From Macrothele yani (lineage: Eukaryota; Arthropoda; Arachnida; Araneae; Macrothelidae), in assembly GCA_039090855.1 (NCBI GenBank), contig CM077022.1, positions 69,836,971 through 69,900,970 on the forward strand: a DNA stretch of 64,000 nucleotides, given 5' to 3'. Made by a program: the position numbers and the translations under genes. The notes beneath the pieces are model-generated. The model saw nothing but the letters and a program-made list of their open reading frames with translations. It was not told where the DNA came from and made no database searches. Of the stretch, positions 43,935 through 54,945 are shown one piece after another. How positions within the stretch are numbered: the stretch's first letter is position 1; each line of letters begins with the position of its first letter.

Positions 43935-44173
43935 GAAAAATACACACGGTAGTACCACCTTATCCGCAGGGGATACGTTCCAAGACTCCCAATGGATGCT
44001 TGATACCGCGGATAGTACCAAACCCTGTATGTACTATGTTTTTTCTATGCATACGTACCTATGATAAAGTTTGACTTATAAATTATGCACAATAAGAGAT
44101 TATCAACAATAACTAACAAGTTAGAAAAATCATACAATGCGTTGATTATGATACGCTTTGCAATATACCAGAA

Positions 44174-45376
44174 ATCATTACTCAAGTTATAAGGATAATG
44201 GCTATGAAATAAATCTCGCTCCTGTGCCCTGACCTTCGACCCCATCCCATTTCGATGATATTAAACAGAATTGGTTCAGTATACCTCCGGAACAACATAC
44301 CACAGTTTTGTCACAACAGAAGCATTTTTAGTCAAATTATGAGGATAATGACTATGAAATAAATCTTGCTCCTGTGCCCTGACCTTTGACCCCATTTCGA
44401 TGATATTAAACAAAACCGGTTCAGTATACCTCCGGAACAACATGATAAAGTTTTGTCGCAATGTAAGCATTTGTAGTCAAGTTATGAGGACAATGGCTGT
44501 GGAATAAATCCAGCTCCTGTGCCCTGACCTCTGACCCCATTTCAATGTTATTAAAAAGAACTGGTTCAGCATATCTCAGGAACAACAACATGCAAAAGGT
44601 TTGTCGCAATCGAAGCATTTTTAATCAAGTTTTGAGGATAATGGCTCTGACACCACTTCGATGATATTAAACAGAATTGGTTCAGTATACCTCCGGAACA
44701 ACATACCACAGTTTTGTCACAAAAGAAGCATTTTTAGTCAAATTATGAGGATAATGGCTGTGGAATAAATCTCGCTCCTGTGCCCTGACCTTTGACCCCA
44801 TTTCGATGATATTAAACAGAACCGGTTCAGTACATCTCCGGAACAACATACTAAAGTTTTGTTGCAATCGAAGCATTGTTTATCAAGTTATGAGGATAAT
44901 GGCTGTGGAATAAATCTCGCCCCTGTGCCCTGACCTTTGACCCCATTTCGATGATATTAAACAGAACTGGTTCACTATACCTCCGGAACAACATACTAAA
45001 GTTTTGTCACAATAGAAGCATTTTTTAGTCAAGTTATGAGGATAATGGCTGTGGAATAAATCTCGATCCTGTGTCCTGACCTTTGACCACATTTCGATCA
45101 TATTAAACAGAACCGGTTCAGTACATCTCCGGAACAAACTAAAGTTTTGTTGCAATCGAAGCATTGTTAATCAAGTTATGAGGATAATGGCTGTGGAATA
45201 AATCTCGCTCCTGTGCCCTGACCTTTGACCCCATTTCGATGATATTAAACATAACTGGTTCACTATACCTCCGGAACAACATACTAAAGTTTTGTCACAA
45301 TAGAAGCATTTTTAGTGAAGTTATGAGGATAATGGCTGTGGAATAAATCTCGCTCCTATGTCCTGACCTTTGACCG
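44174..45376. repeat. 146-bp satellite, eight to nine units
   Basis: Units start TCAAGTTATGAGGATAATGG and contain CCTGTGCCCTGACCTTTGAC and CTCCGGAACAACAT. Spacing is 143-148 bp except one unit shortened to 113 bp (from 44625) and the first, about 157 bp. The minus-strand frames that recur in it are not preserved from unit to unit. Confidence 0.92.
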
Positions 45377-45706
45377 CCTTTTCTTCCATTTTCAATAGGG
45401 TTCGTCCCAGGTGCTCCTCTAGTACATACAAATATTTCATCGAAATCGAACCGTTTTTACGCGAGTTATCGTGCTAACAGAACGACAGTTGGACAGAGCT
45501 GGAGCATATACGCTTCGTTAACCTACGGTTGGAAAGCGTTTATGATAAAATGGAACAATTATAACAATACACTGTTATAAAATTTACATGAATGTGAAAC
45601 TAGCACGAATTTCTTTTCTTTTTCTCACAACTTCAAGGACAGAAGACTCGTTCATATTCTAGATCGTAGTACCGGCAGCATACGATTATTTTTCTCTCCT
45701 TATTAA

Positions 45707-46144
45707 GGTGGACGTCAAGTAATTTTGCTTCCTATACTTATAATGGAAAAACTTCTGTACACATTTTCTTCACAATTAATGCGTTCCCAAGAATGAAAAT
45801 TTGAACATCGATTAAAATAGCTTCATTTTATAACTTGGAATACTTAATATTTTCTAAAACATAACCATTATTATGCAATCCAACATTTGTTTGTCTACTG
45901 ACGTCATCAAAGTACAGGTCGCGCCATCTTTCTTCTGGTTTCAACACCACCAAAGAAAAAGTTATTGATTTTTAATATAATTATGGTTACGTATTAGAAA
46001 ATATTAAGTATTCCAAGTTATAATATGAAGCTATTTTAATCGATGTTCAAATTTTCATCCTTGGGAACGCATTAATTGTGAAGAAAATGTGTACAGAAGT
46101 TTTTCCATTGGAAGTATAGGAAGCAAAATTACTTGACGTCCACC
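45707..46144. mobile_element. TTAA-flanked MITE, copy 4 (best preserved)
   Basis: 438 bp between TTAA at 45703-45706 and 46145-46148. The terminal inverted repeats are perfect over about 27 bp (GGTGGACGTCAAGTAATTTT and onward), and the arms keep pairing for about 170 bp each. The centre TGACGTCATCAAAGTACAGG is shared with the other copies. Confidence 0.92.
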
Positions 46145-46148
46145 TTAA

Positions 46149-46495
46149 GACGAGAACTTTCACGTTTACATTTAAAGGAATAACGTTACGACTTCTTTTT
46201 GGCAAATCCAAATTGTCAGCGTCACTCTTTTTGCGCTTTGGGGGCCATTATTAAATAAAATGAAGGTTACTTGAACACAAGCACAACGATACTGCGACAG
46301 CCGATCTGATATCCGAGACGGCTACTAAGTGACTAGCAGGCGAGTAGCGTATACATCGGACCACGGTTGATCGCGGATAAGGGGGAGGGGCGATTCTAAA
46401 TTTAAGCAACCTGGTTGGGAAATTCATAGAATTTTTCTTTTTGCAATGATATTATCTATTGGATGCAAAAAGAATGGGATATTTAAACGAGTGTA
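46149..46495. other. Unrecognised DNA
   Basis: No supportable feature. Confidence 0.5.
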
Positions 46496-47112
46496 CACAC
46501 TGATGAGCCATTACATTATGACCACCTACCTAATAAGCTGTAGGACCCCCTTTAGCGCGCAAAACAGCGGCCACTCTGAGAGGCATTGGTTCGATGAGGT
46601 GGCGATAGGTATTCTGGGGTATCTGGTACCATACTGTCAACAGCAGGTACTCCAGTTCCCGTACATTTCGGGGTGGTGGGGATTTAGCGCGAACCCGCTT
46701 TTCCACGTCGAACCACACATGTTCCATTGGGTTCATGTCAGGTGAATTTGGAGGTCAGGGTATTAACAGAAAGTCACCAGCCTGTTCCTCGAGCCACTCT
46801 TTGACGATGCCGGCAGTGTGGCATGGCGCATTATCCTGTTGGTAATGGCCATCACCAGCAGGGGAACACAGTTGCCATGAATGGCAGAACTTGGTTCGCA
46901 ACGATGTTTATCTAACTGACAGCTGTCAGGGATTGTGCTATAGGGATAATAGAACATAAAGTGTCCCAAGAAAACATGGCCCACAACATAACACCGCCGC
47001 AGCCGGCCTGTTTCCGCCCAAAAGTGCATAGCCTCCCTTGGCAATCGGCGTATCCGCTCTCGGCCGTCTACGTGATGAACCAGGAATATTGATTCGTCAC
47101 ACCAGGTCACTT
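46496..47112 (-). pseudogene. Tc1-like transposase, catalytic half (fused fragment Q1)
   Basis: Left inverted end CACTGATGAGCCATTACATT next to TA (46494-46495). The minus strand encodes MTWCDESIFLVHHVDGRERI (first Asp) through MNPMEHVWFDVEKRVRAK (Glu) to the end AKGGPTAY. The DNA-binding half and the other inverted end are absent: at about 47112 it joins a different transposase. Confidence 0.8.
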
Positions 47113-48070
47113 GCGCCTCCAGTCAGTACATAATGCCGCAGCTAACTGTTGCTTAATAGTAAGCCTTGGTTGCAAACTTCTTATGCGGCGCTCTAATTCA
47201 TCCCATAGGTGCTCAATGAGATTAAGATCAGGGCTCTGTGCTGGCCAGTCCACACACGATACGGAATTATCGTCAAACCACGCTGTAACAGTCCTTGTTT
47301 TATGGCTCGGTGCATTATCCTGCTGGTACCAACAAGGCTCGGTTCCATAGTATCGCCACAGAGTTGGGAGAGCATAATTGTCCAGAATATCGAGGTAAAC
47401 CTGCTGGTTACCAGGTTTGTCCATGATAACCAATGGGCCGGGACCATAACACGAAAACCACCCCCACCCGAGGGCACTGCCAGCTCCAAACTTGACCGTA
47501 GGAAGAGTACATTGTGGTAAATAGCGTTCCCCCGGCTGCCGCCATACCCACACACGGCCATCAGACTGATGGATCGTGTATCTGGATTCATCAGTCCATA
47601 GGACCCGTTTCCATTGATCTACGGTCCACGATAAATGTTCTTTACACCATGCTAAACGACGAATGGCATTCCGAGTAGAGATGGAAGGCTTATGAGCAGC
47701 CGCACGACCACGGTAACCCATGGAATGAAGTTCTCTGTGAATAGTACGTGTAATTACCGATGTTCCAGCATTTTTACTCACCTGTACACTAAATTCTTGG
47801 GCAGTACTCCGTCGCTTACCTGTAACGACTCTCCTGAAGCTTCGACGTCATCTATCACTGATTTTCTTTGGTCTTCCGGTACGTTTTGCTGCTTCAGGAC
47901 GCCATGTGTCTTCTATTTATTCAGTACATCTAAAAAAGGTGACTTGGATATGTGTAAACGCTTCTCGGTTTCTCTTATGGACAACCCACTAATATAACAT
48001 CCAAGAATCTTTCCTCTCTCAAAGTCAGTTCTCTCACGCCGCGACATTTTCACTCAACCTCACAGTGCTA
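47113..48070 (-). pseudogene. Tc1-like transposase lacking its C-terminal tail (fragment Q2)
   Basis: Starts MSRRERTDFERGKILGCYIS (about 48046). After frame changes in 47780-47990 it is open for 224 codons (47781-47107) with LWTDESRYTIH, WYQQDNAPSHKT and DLNLIEHLWDELE, the full DD34E set. It then runs into Q1 at ALCTDW, losing its own tail. The two pieces belong to different Tc1 subfamilies in the same orientation. Confidence 0.82.
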
Positions 48071-48196
48071 TACCATCGCGGTCAGCTGCAGGCTTGTTTT
48101 CATACCGTTTGCAGCTGTACCGCGCATCTTAACAACGCAGCGGATCCGTTCATTTGCTTTTTAACAGGTGTCCGGTGACATTTGTCAAAATATGCA

Positions 48197-49401
48197 CACT
48201 GAGTGGCCACTATATTATGACCACCCCCTCAGTACTTCGTTGGGCCACCTTTTGCCTTTAATACTGCGTCGATTCTTCGTGGCATGGACTCCACGAGATG
48301 TTGATAGGTGGTTTGTGGAATCTGAGACCATGCTTGATGAATAGCACTTTCCAGGAGTGTGAGATTGCAGGGTTGTGGATCCAGCAGTCTGACGGCTCGT
48401 TCAACTTCATCCCACAAACTCTCAGCGGGGTTGAGATCTGGAGATTGTGGGGGCCACCTAAGCAAAGTAAACTCACCGGCATCTTCCTGAAACCAATCAT
48501 GTACAATACGAGCAGTATGGCAGGACGCATTATCTTGTTGAAAGTAGCCATCGCCAATGGGATAAACCATCCACATGATAGGATGCACTTGGTCCGCAAC
48601 GATGTTTAGATATGATGTGCCAGTCAGACGTTGATCAACACGAATTAAAGGGCCCAAAGCATGCCAAGAAAACATTCCCAAGTCCATAATGTTGCCTCCA
48701 CCAGCTGGAAGGGTCGTAGCAATGCATTTGGGGTCCATGCTTTCGTGCTGTTTCCGCCAAATTCTAACTCTGCCATCGGCATGGTGCAGCTGAAAACGTG
48801 ATTCATCGGGCCACATAATTTGTGTCCAATTATAGACTGTCCGATCCTTGTGCTCTTGTGCGAACTGGAGACGTTTTTTCTTGTTAACTGCAGACAGCAA
48901 AGGTGTTCGAACAGCCTTTCGGCTGCCATATCGCATCCGATGCAGTGTACGGCGAACAGTGCGGGGATCCTTGATTAAGATGGTCTGTAATTTGCTGCAC
49001 TGTTGCCCTCCTGTTGTCTGTTACCAGTTTGGACACTCTCCGTTCCGCCCGAGCAGTCACTAGTCGATGACGACCACACGTTGCACGTTGAGACCCAGTT
49101 TTTTGGCTGTGAGTCCAGTCTTTAAATACTTTAACAACAGCTGATCTGGAACATTTCACGAATGCGGCGGTTTCGGTGATACTCGCTCCATGGCTCCGAG
49201 CTCCTACAATCACCCCACGTTGAAAGTCTGTCAAATCCCATGTTTTACCCATGTCGTCACCCAGAAATCACTTCTACTACTGTCGCAAGCACCAAGCTTT
49301 CCCTTTTTATACCAGCTTCGCCCTCTGGCAGCAACAGCGTGCAGTCATAGCTCATTTGCTTAAAACTGTCAGGGTGGTCATAATAAAGTGGCCACTCAGT
49401 G
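48197..49401 (-). mobile_element. Tc1-like transposon C, copy 2
   Basis: Inverted ends CACTGAGTGGCCACTATATT and its inverse (TATTTCACC-type inside), TA at 49402-49403, 1205 bp. Better preserved than copy 1. Confidence 0.9.
48229..49252 (-). pseudogene. Tc1-like DD34E transposase, one frameshift (element C2)
   Basis: The DNA-binding half is open from MGKTWDLTDFQRGVIVGARS to DHLNQGS. A deletion of about 16-17 bases near 48962-48966, relative to copy C1, shifts the frame. The catalytic half is then open to the end: MWPDESRFQLHHADG, YFQQDNASCHTA, SPDLNPAESLWDEVE, KAKGGPTKY. All three catalytic residues are intact, making this the least damaged Tc1 gene in the window. Confidence 0.9.
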
Positions 49402-49437
49402 TATACGTATATATATACATACGTACGTACGTACGCT
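49402..49437. repeat. TA/CGTA microsatellite
   Basis: TATA and TACG repeats sit between the right end of element C2 and the left end of the next Tc1-like remnant. Confidence 0.8.
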
Positions 49438-50520
49438 ATCTGACAAAAGAAAGCGGCCACTTGCCTATTCACAAACTCACTATAATAGGAATGGAATTGA
49501 CATAGAGCTGGTGTACCCATTGCTGCTATCACAGCCTCCATGCCACTAGGAAAGCTTTCCACTAGCTTCTGGCACTTTGCTGCCTTCCATTCTTCCACAA
49601 GAGCATTAGTTAGGTCGTTCACCGATGGCGGAAGATTCGGGCCGGCTTGCAGTCGGCGTTCCAATGCATCTAAAAGCTGTTTGATAGGACTGAGATCGGG
49701 GTCTCTGAAGGCCAGTCAAGTTCTACCATGCCCATCTCATCAAACCATTCCTAGGAGAAGTTTGCTTTGTGGACTGTGGCACTGTGCTGTTGATAAAGTA
49801 AAGGGACTTCACCGAGCTACTGCCATAATCTTGGGAACACAGAATTTACGAGAATGGCATTATAGGCCGCAACGTTAAGATTACTGGGCACTGAAAGTAG
49901 TAGGTCTATCGCAAACCATGATAAACAGCTCCTGAGCTTCATGAGTCCTGCACCAAACTTTACACTTGGCGCAACACAGTCGGGCAGGTAGCGTTCGCCT
50001 GGAATCCTCCACACCCGGACTGGACTCTGTTGGACTGACAGATGGTGAAGCTTGATTTATCACTCTAGAGTACGCATTTATACTGCTCCAGTGATCACTG
50101 GCCCCGAGCTTTACATCCCTCCAACAGACGCTTGCCGTTTATCTTTATGATTTTGGGCTTCTGTCCGGCTGCTCGACTATGGAAACCAATTCTCTTCTGC
50201 TTTCGACGAACCGTTGCTGTGCAGGTCTTGCTTCCAGAGGTATTTTGAAAATTGGTGGTGTGTGTTGCAATCGAGGACAGGCGATTTTGTTGCACCATCA
50301 GCGGCAGCACTCGGCGGTCCTGCTCTGCCGTTTTACATGGCCTACTAGGTCGCGATTGCGCTGTTGTTGCTCCTAGGCGTTTCCATTTAACAACAGCATC
50401 CCTTACAGTTGATAGGAACAGCTGCAGTAGACCAGAAATTTACCGAATTGACGTGCTGCTCAGATGGCATCCTATGAGTGTGCCACGTTGAAAGTCACTG
50501 AGCTCTGCCGTACGGCCCAT
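49437..50520 (-). pseudogene. Tc1-like transposase, heavily broken (element R)
   Basis: Starts MGRTAELSDFQRGTLIGCHL at about 50520. Pieces follow in several frames: LPLMVQQNRLSSIATHTTNF, RKQKRIGFHSRAAGQKPK, VWRIPGERYLPDCVAPSVKF, EWFDEMGMVELDW (the SPDL motif lost) and the end MEAVIAAMGTPALCQFHS. At least five stops. Its 5' end grades into the 98-bp array. Confidence 0.78.
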
Positions 50521-51325
50521 TCTACTGTTCATACTTGTCTATGAACTGACTTGTTGCAACGATGGCATTCTATGACCGAGTAACGTTGAAAGTCATTGAG
50601 TTTTGCCGAACGGCCCATTCTACTGTTCATGCTTGCCTATGAACTGACTTGTTGCTAAGATGGCATCCTATGACCGTTCCACTTTGAAAGTTACTGAGCA
50701 CTGCCACACGGCCGATTCTGCTGCTCATGCTTCCATATGAACTGACTTGTTGCTAAGATGGCATCCTATGACCGTGCCACGTTAAAAGTTACTGAGCTCT
50801 GCCACACGGCCGATTCTGCTGCTGATGCTTCCATATGAAGTTGCTAAGATGGCATGCTATGACCGTGCCACGTTGAAAGTCTCTGAGCTCTGCTGTACGA
50901 CCCATTTTTCTTTACATGCTTGTCTATGAACTGACTTTTTGCTAAGATGTCATCCTATCACCGTGCCACGTTGAAGTCGCTGAGCTCTACCGCACGGTCC
51001 ACTCTACTGTTCATGTTTGTCTATGAACTGACTTGTTGCTAATATGGCATCCAGTTAGTGTGTCACGTTGACAGTCACTGAGCTCTGCTGCACGGCCCAT
51101 TCTACTGGTCATGCTTGTCTATGAACTGACTTGTTGCGAAGATGGCATTCTATGACCGTGCCACGTTGAAAGTTATTGAGCTCTTCCGTACGGCACATTC
51201 TATAGTTCATGCTTGTCTAAGAACTGACTTGTTGCAACGATGGCATCCTATGAGTGTTGCACGTTGACAGTCACTGAGCTGTGCTGTACGGCCTATTCTA
51301 CTGTTCACGCTTGTCTATGAGGTTT
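50464..51325. repeat. 98-bp array derived from a transposase 5' end
   Basis: About nine units of roughly 98 bp. Read on the minus strand each holds the start region of element R (ATGGGCC, then GAGCTCAGTGACTTTCAACG and CATAGGATGCCATC) plus its untranslated leader (AACAAGTCAGTTCATAG). The unit next to the gene is the gene's own start, so the array grew from there. Confidence 0.88.
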
Positions 51326-51970
51326 TCCTACTGTTGAATCTTTTCATACATATATGGGCCATGGCTGTGATGTATATGGGCAAATCCACTACTTTCAAAA
51401 TGGGTGTCGGGATAATTGTGTGTTTGTTTGTAAATGTAAAAGATAAAAATTCCAGGAGGAGATTCAATGGGCACATTTGAGCAAAACACGCTCAGTTACA
51501 TTTTATGATTGAGTGCTTTGACAGAAATTTCACTTGCAAACGGTAACACCAAACGTGTACTATGTCAAATATCATGAGATAGCACTTTTTAGTATTCATT
51601 CGATCCACAGCTCATTGATTTCAGCAATAACGCCATATCGAAGATAACATGACGTTTGATTTGAAGAAGTATCTTGTCGCACCCGTTTTACCCTAAGGGT
51701 GGCTTTTTATTTATTCCGTCTCACTGTCAGCTGTTGCCAAAAGGTATAAATAAACTTGGAGTTCGGATGGCAGTTCTGAAAAAGTGTAGCGAAGAAGTGA
51801 CAAAATTTACACTAGAACAGAAACTGAAAATGGAAAGTCAATTTAGAGTTACATGTCACAGATATCCGATATTAAATCAGTTGAGTCCGTATTTTGCAGC
51901 AAGTGTTGAACAAGAGGGTAGCACTTGAAAAATGAGACTCCCTGCGTTAGACATTTATTTCAGAAATGAC
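51326..51970. other. Unrecognised DNA
   Basis: Frame 51674-51928 (84 codons, plus strand) has no recognised domain and no context supporting a gene. Confidence 0.5.
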
Positions 51971-51974
51971 CCTC

Positions 51975-53812
51975 TTTTTAGCACGTCTTTTGTAAAAAAA
52001 AAGATCGTGCTTATGTTATCCCTTTGTCCGTCCGTCCGTCTGTATCCACGATATCTCTGCAACTATTAGTCCGATTTGAAAAATTATTTTTGCGTTGGGA
52101 AGCTTGAAATGTGCAAATGATGATCCTTTATTTCGGTTTTTTTTACGATGTACAATTTCGCCGCTAGAGGGCGTAAATGCAGATGATGTCGAATTCAGAA
52201 ATACGTTTTAATCCACATATTTGCTTCTAAACATCCGATTGAAAAAATCTTTTATATTTCGATTCCATTTATGTCGAAGAGTATTTTAGATATAGTTACT
52301 TTTTCAAATTACGCATAGATTTTCCGCTAGGGGTCGTAAAAGTGAATTACATTTTTCCCGATAACTCTTCTTCTAGACCTCCGATTTGAAAATTTTTTCT
52401 TCAGCGGATACATCTCCTAATGGAAAATCTTTTGCATATATTTTCAAATTTTTGGTAAAGAATACTTTAGCCGCCAGGGGGCGTAAGTGTTCATTTTTGC
52501 TTCTGATGTATTTGCCATAAAATCTGAGCTTCTAAAATATCGATTGAAAAAATTCTTCCATGGACTGATGCCACTCACATCGATAAACTTTTTCGAAATA
52601 TTTTCTTCCTAAAATATTCCACAGTTTTTCGCCAGGGGGCGTAGATATATATATCTTATTTTCGTCAATATCTCTACTTCTAGAAGTCCGATTTGAAAAA
52701 TTTCTTCTATGTTGGATAGTGTTTTCAGTGTGACATGTTTTTCACATAAAATCAAAAATTTCAAGTAATTCATAGGCTTTCCGCTAGGGGGCGTAGAGGT
52801 AAATTGCGTTTCCCTATATCCCTGCTTCTAAATCTCCGATTTGAAAAATTCTTTCTGCACCGGATACAGATCCTGATGGGAAATCGTTTGCACATAATTT
52901 CCAATTTTTGGGAAAAATGGTTTGGCTACCAGGAGGCGTAAGTCTTAATTTCCGCTTCTGATGTATTTGCAGCAAAATATGAGCTTCTAAAATCTCGATT
53001 GAAAAAACATCGTTTGTCGACAGATAGTACTCATGTCGACAAACCGTTTAGAAACATTTTCTTCTTAAAATAATGCATGGTTTCTACGCCAGGGGGCGTA
53101 GATGTATATCTTATTTTTGTCAATATCTCTCCTTTTAGGAGTAGAGATATTGAAAATCTCTCTACTCCTAGAAGTAGAGATATTGACGAAAATAGGCATA
53201 TTGCGTTTTATGCGTTATTTCTGCTTCTAAAACTCCGATTTGAAAAATCCTTCCTGTATCGCATACAAGACCTGATGGAAAATATTTTTCACATAATTTA
53301 TAATGTTTCGTAAAGAATGGTTTGGCCACCAGGGGCCATAAGTGTTAATTTCTGCTTCTGATGTATTTGTAGCAAAATCTGGGCTCGACTAAAAACTCGA
53401 CTAAATTTTTTTTTTCTTGGACCGATACCGCTCATATGGAAAATCAATTTGAGAATACTTTCTTCCTCAAATAATGCATGGTTTTCCCACCAGGGGACGT
53501 AAAGTCACATCTTATTTTTGTCGATATCTCTGTTTCTGAAAATCCGATTTGGAAAATTCTTTCTGTGTTGGAGAGCGTTCGTTTCCGGTGCGAAATGTTT
53601 CTCATATAAATTCATGTTTTTCTTAACACACAAGTCTGTAACCAGAGGGCGTAAGCTCACGATTGCGTTTACAGCAATATCTGAGGGATTAAAAACCCGA
53701 TTGCAAAACTTCTTTCTTCCGTCAGATACTATTGTTTCCCATACCGGCTCGATTGACTTTGAATAGCTTTGATAAATTTAATTTGCGTCAGAATGGATTC
53801 AAAAGACGTGCT
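51975..53812. repeat. Degenerate higher-order repeat array
   Basis: About eleven diverged subunits of 140-170 bp, each with a GGGGGCGTA-like word (52148, 52323, 52462, 52631, 52780, 52927, 53090, 53325, 53490, 53645) and a CGATTTGAAAAATTCTT-like word. Three subunit types alternate, so that particular words such as GATGTATTTG recur at about 400-450 bp. GCACGTCTTTTG at the left and its inverse CAAAAGACGTGC at the right frame the array. A small inverted stretch is at 53133-53190. Confidence 0.75.
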
Positions 53813-53961
53813 TATTACATCCGAAAATTCGGTGTCATCTTTCTTGTTTTTATTAGCATACAACGGTCACAGGACCAAATGCTTTGACGCTTTAGATGCT
53901 GTTGCGTAACAGTGAAACATCTTTCAATAGATATTTAATTGATAACGTGAGAGTTGGCAGA

Positions 53962-54205
53962 GCCGGCACCGGTGGCTTAGTGGTCTAAGCTATGACTTCT
54001 GATCTTTCTTCCGAGACGGGTCCGGGGTCGAATCTCGGTGAGGCATGGATGTTGTGTTTGTCTTAAAGTGCTGGCGCTCTCTCCCTCCCCTGGAACCAGC
54101 GACCATAAATTAGGGATGGGCGACTGCTTATAGCCCGTCGAGTTGCTCACGGCGGTCGTTAAACCTTCAATCAAAAAAAAAAAAAAAAGAAAAAAAAAAA
54201 AAAAA
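53962..54205 (+). mobile_element. SINE1, full length, with 11-bp target duplication
   Basis: tRNA-like head (box A TGGCTTAGTGG), body and a long A-rich tail. Flanks GAGTTGGCAGA (53951-53961) and GAGTTAGCAGA (54206-54216). Confidence 0.9.
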
Positions 54206-54216
54206 GAGTTAGCAGA

Positions 54217-54945
54217 TCAGAAAGCGTGCTAGAATTTCATGTAGAAATGGCTCAAGTTGTGGAAAAGGTATTGGGTTATCATCCAACACTAGTAGATTGA
54301 GAATTGTGTTTTTGACTGCTTTTCACGAATGTTTTCCGTCTTCTTTGACTTCAAAACATTCAAAACAACAGGCGGACGAATTTGCATAATGCATGAATTC
54401 ACCTTCTTGGGGACACAGTGTCCTTGTCTTTTTCTTTAATCGTTCTCTGTTCTGAAGGACACCGAGAAAAATTTTCATTCGGTAGAATATAAACGAAAAC
54501 CTATATTTTTCTCTAGAACAATGGGGAATACTTCCGTATTCAAATCATGCACTGAGTATGTCGAACACGTCCGCCCAACATGTCGCGTCAGATTTTTTCG
54601 ATTTGGCTTTCTGTAGAGATTTCAGCTTCATATCAATTGAAACATCGAGTGGTTATAGAATTGCTCAACTCTCTCTCTATGTCTGGTGTCCATTTAAATT
54701 TTATCTAAAATCCAAAGTTGTTCTTTTACAATACAATAAAGCCTTTTAATAAATCTTTTACCCATAAAGCCGGAAATATCATCTCATTGTGCAAGACACC
54801 ATCATATTTGTGGAAATCGTGTTCATTTAAGGCTTTTAGACATTTCGAAATGGAGCGAAAATTGACCGAAGGAACATGAATTAAACGTGCCTGTCTGTTC
54901 CCTTCGTTAGCTATTCATAAAATTGATTTCAATGGCAGTTATTTA
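54217..54945. other. Unrecognised DNA
   Basis: No supportable gene. A 63-codon frame at 54558 has no family features. Confidence 0.5.

Noticed and set aside
44045..45164. Repeated minus-strand frames of about 65 codons with similar peptides
   Set aside because: They are one frame of the 146-bp satellite. The unit is not a multiple of three and the frames end at random.
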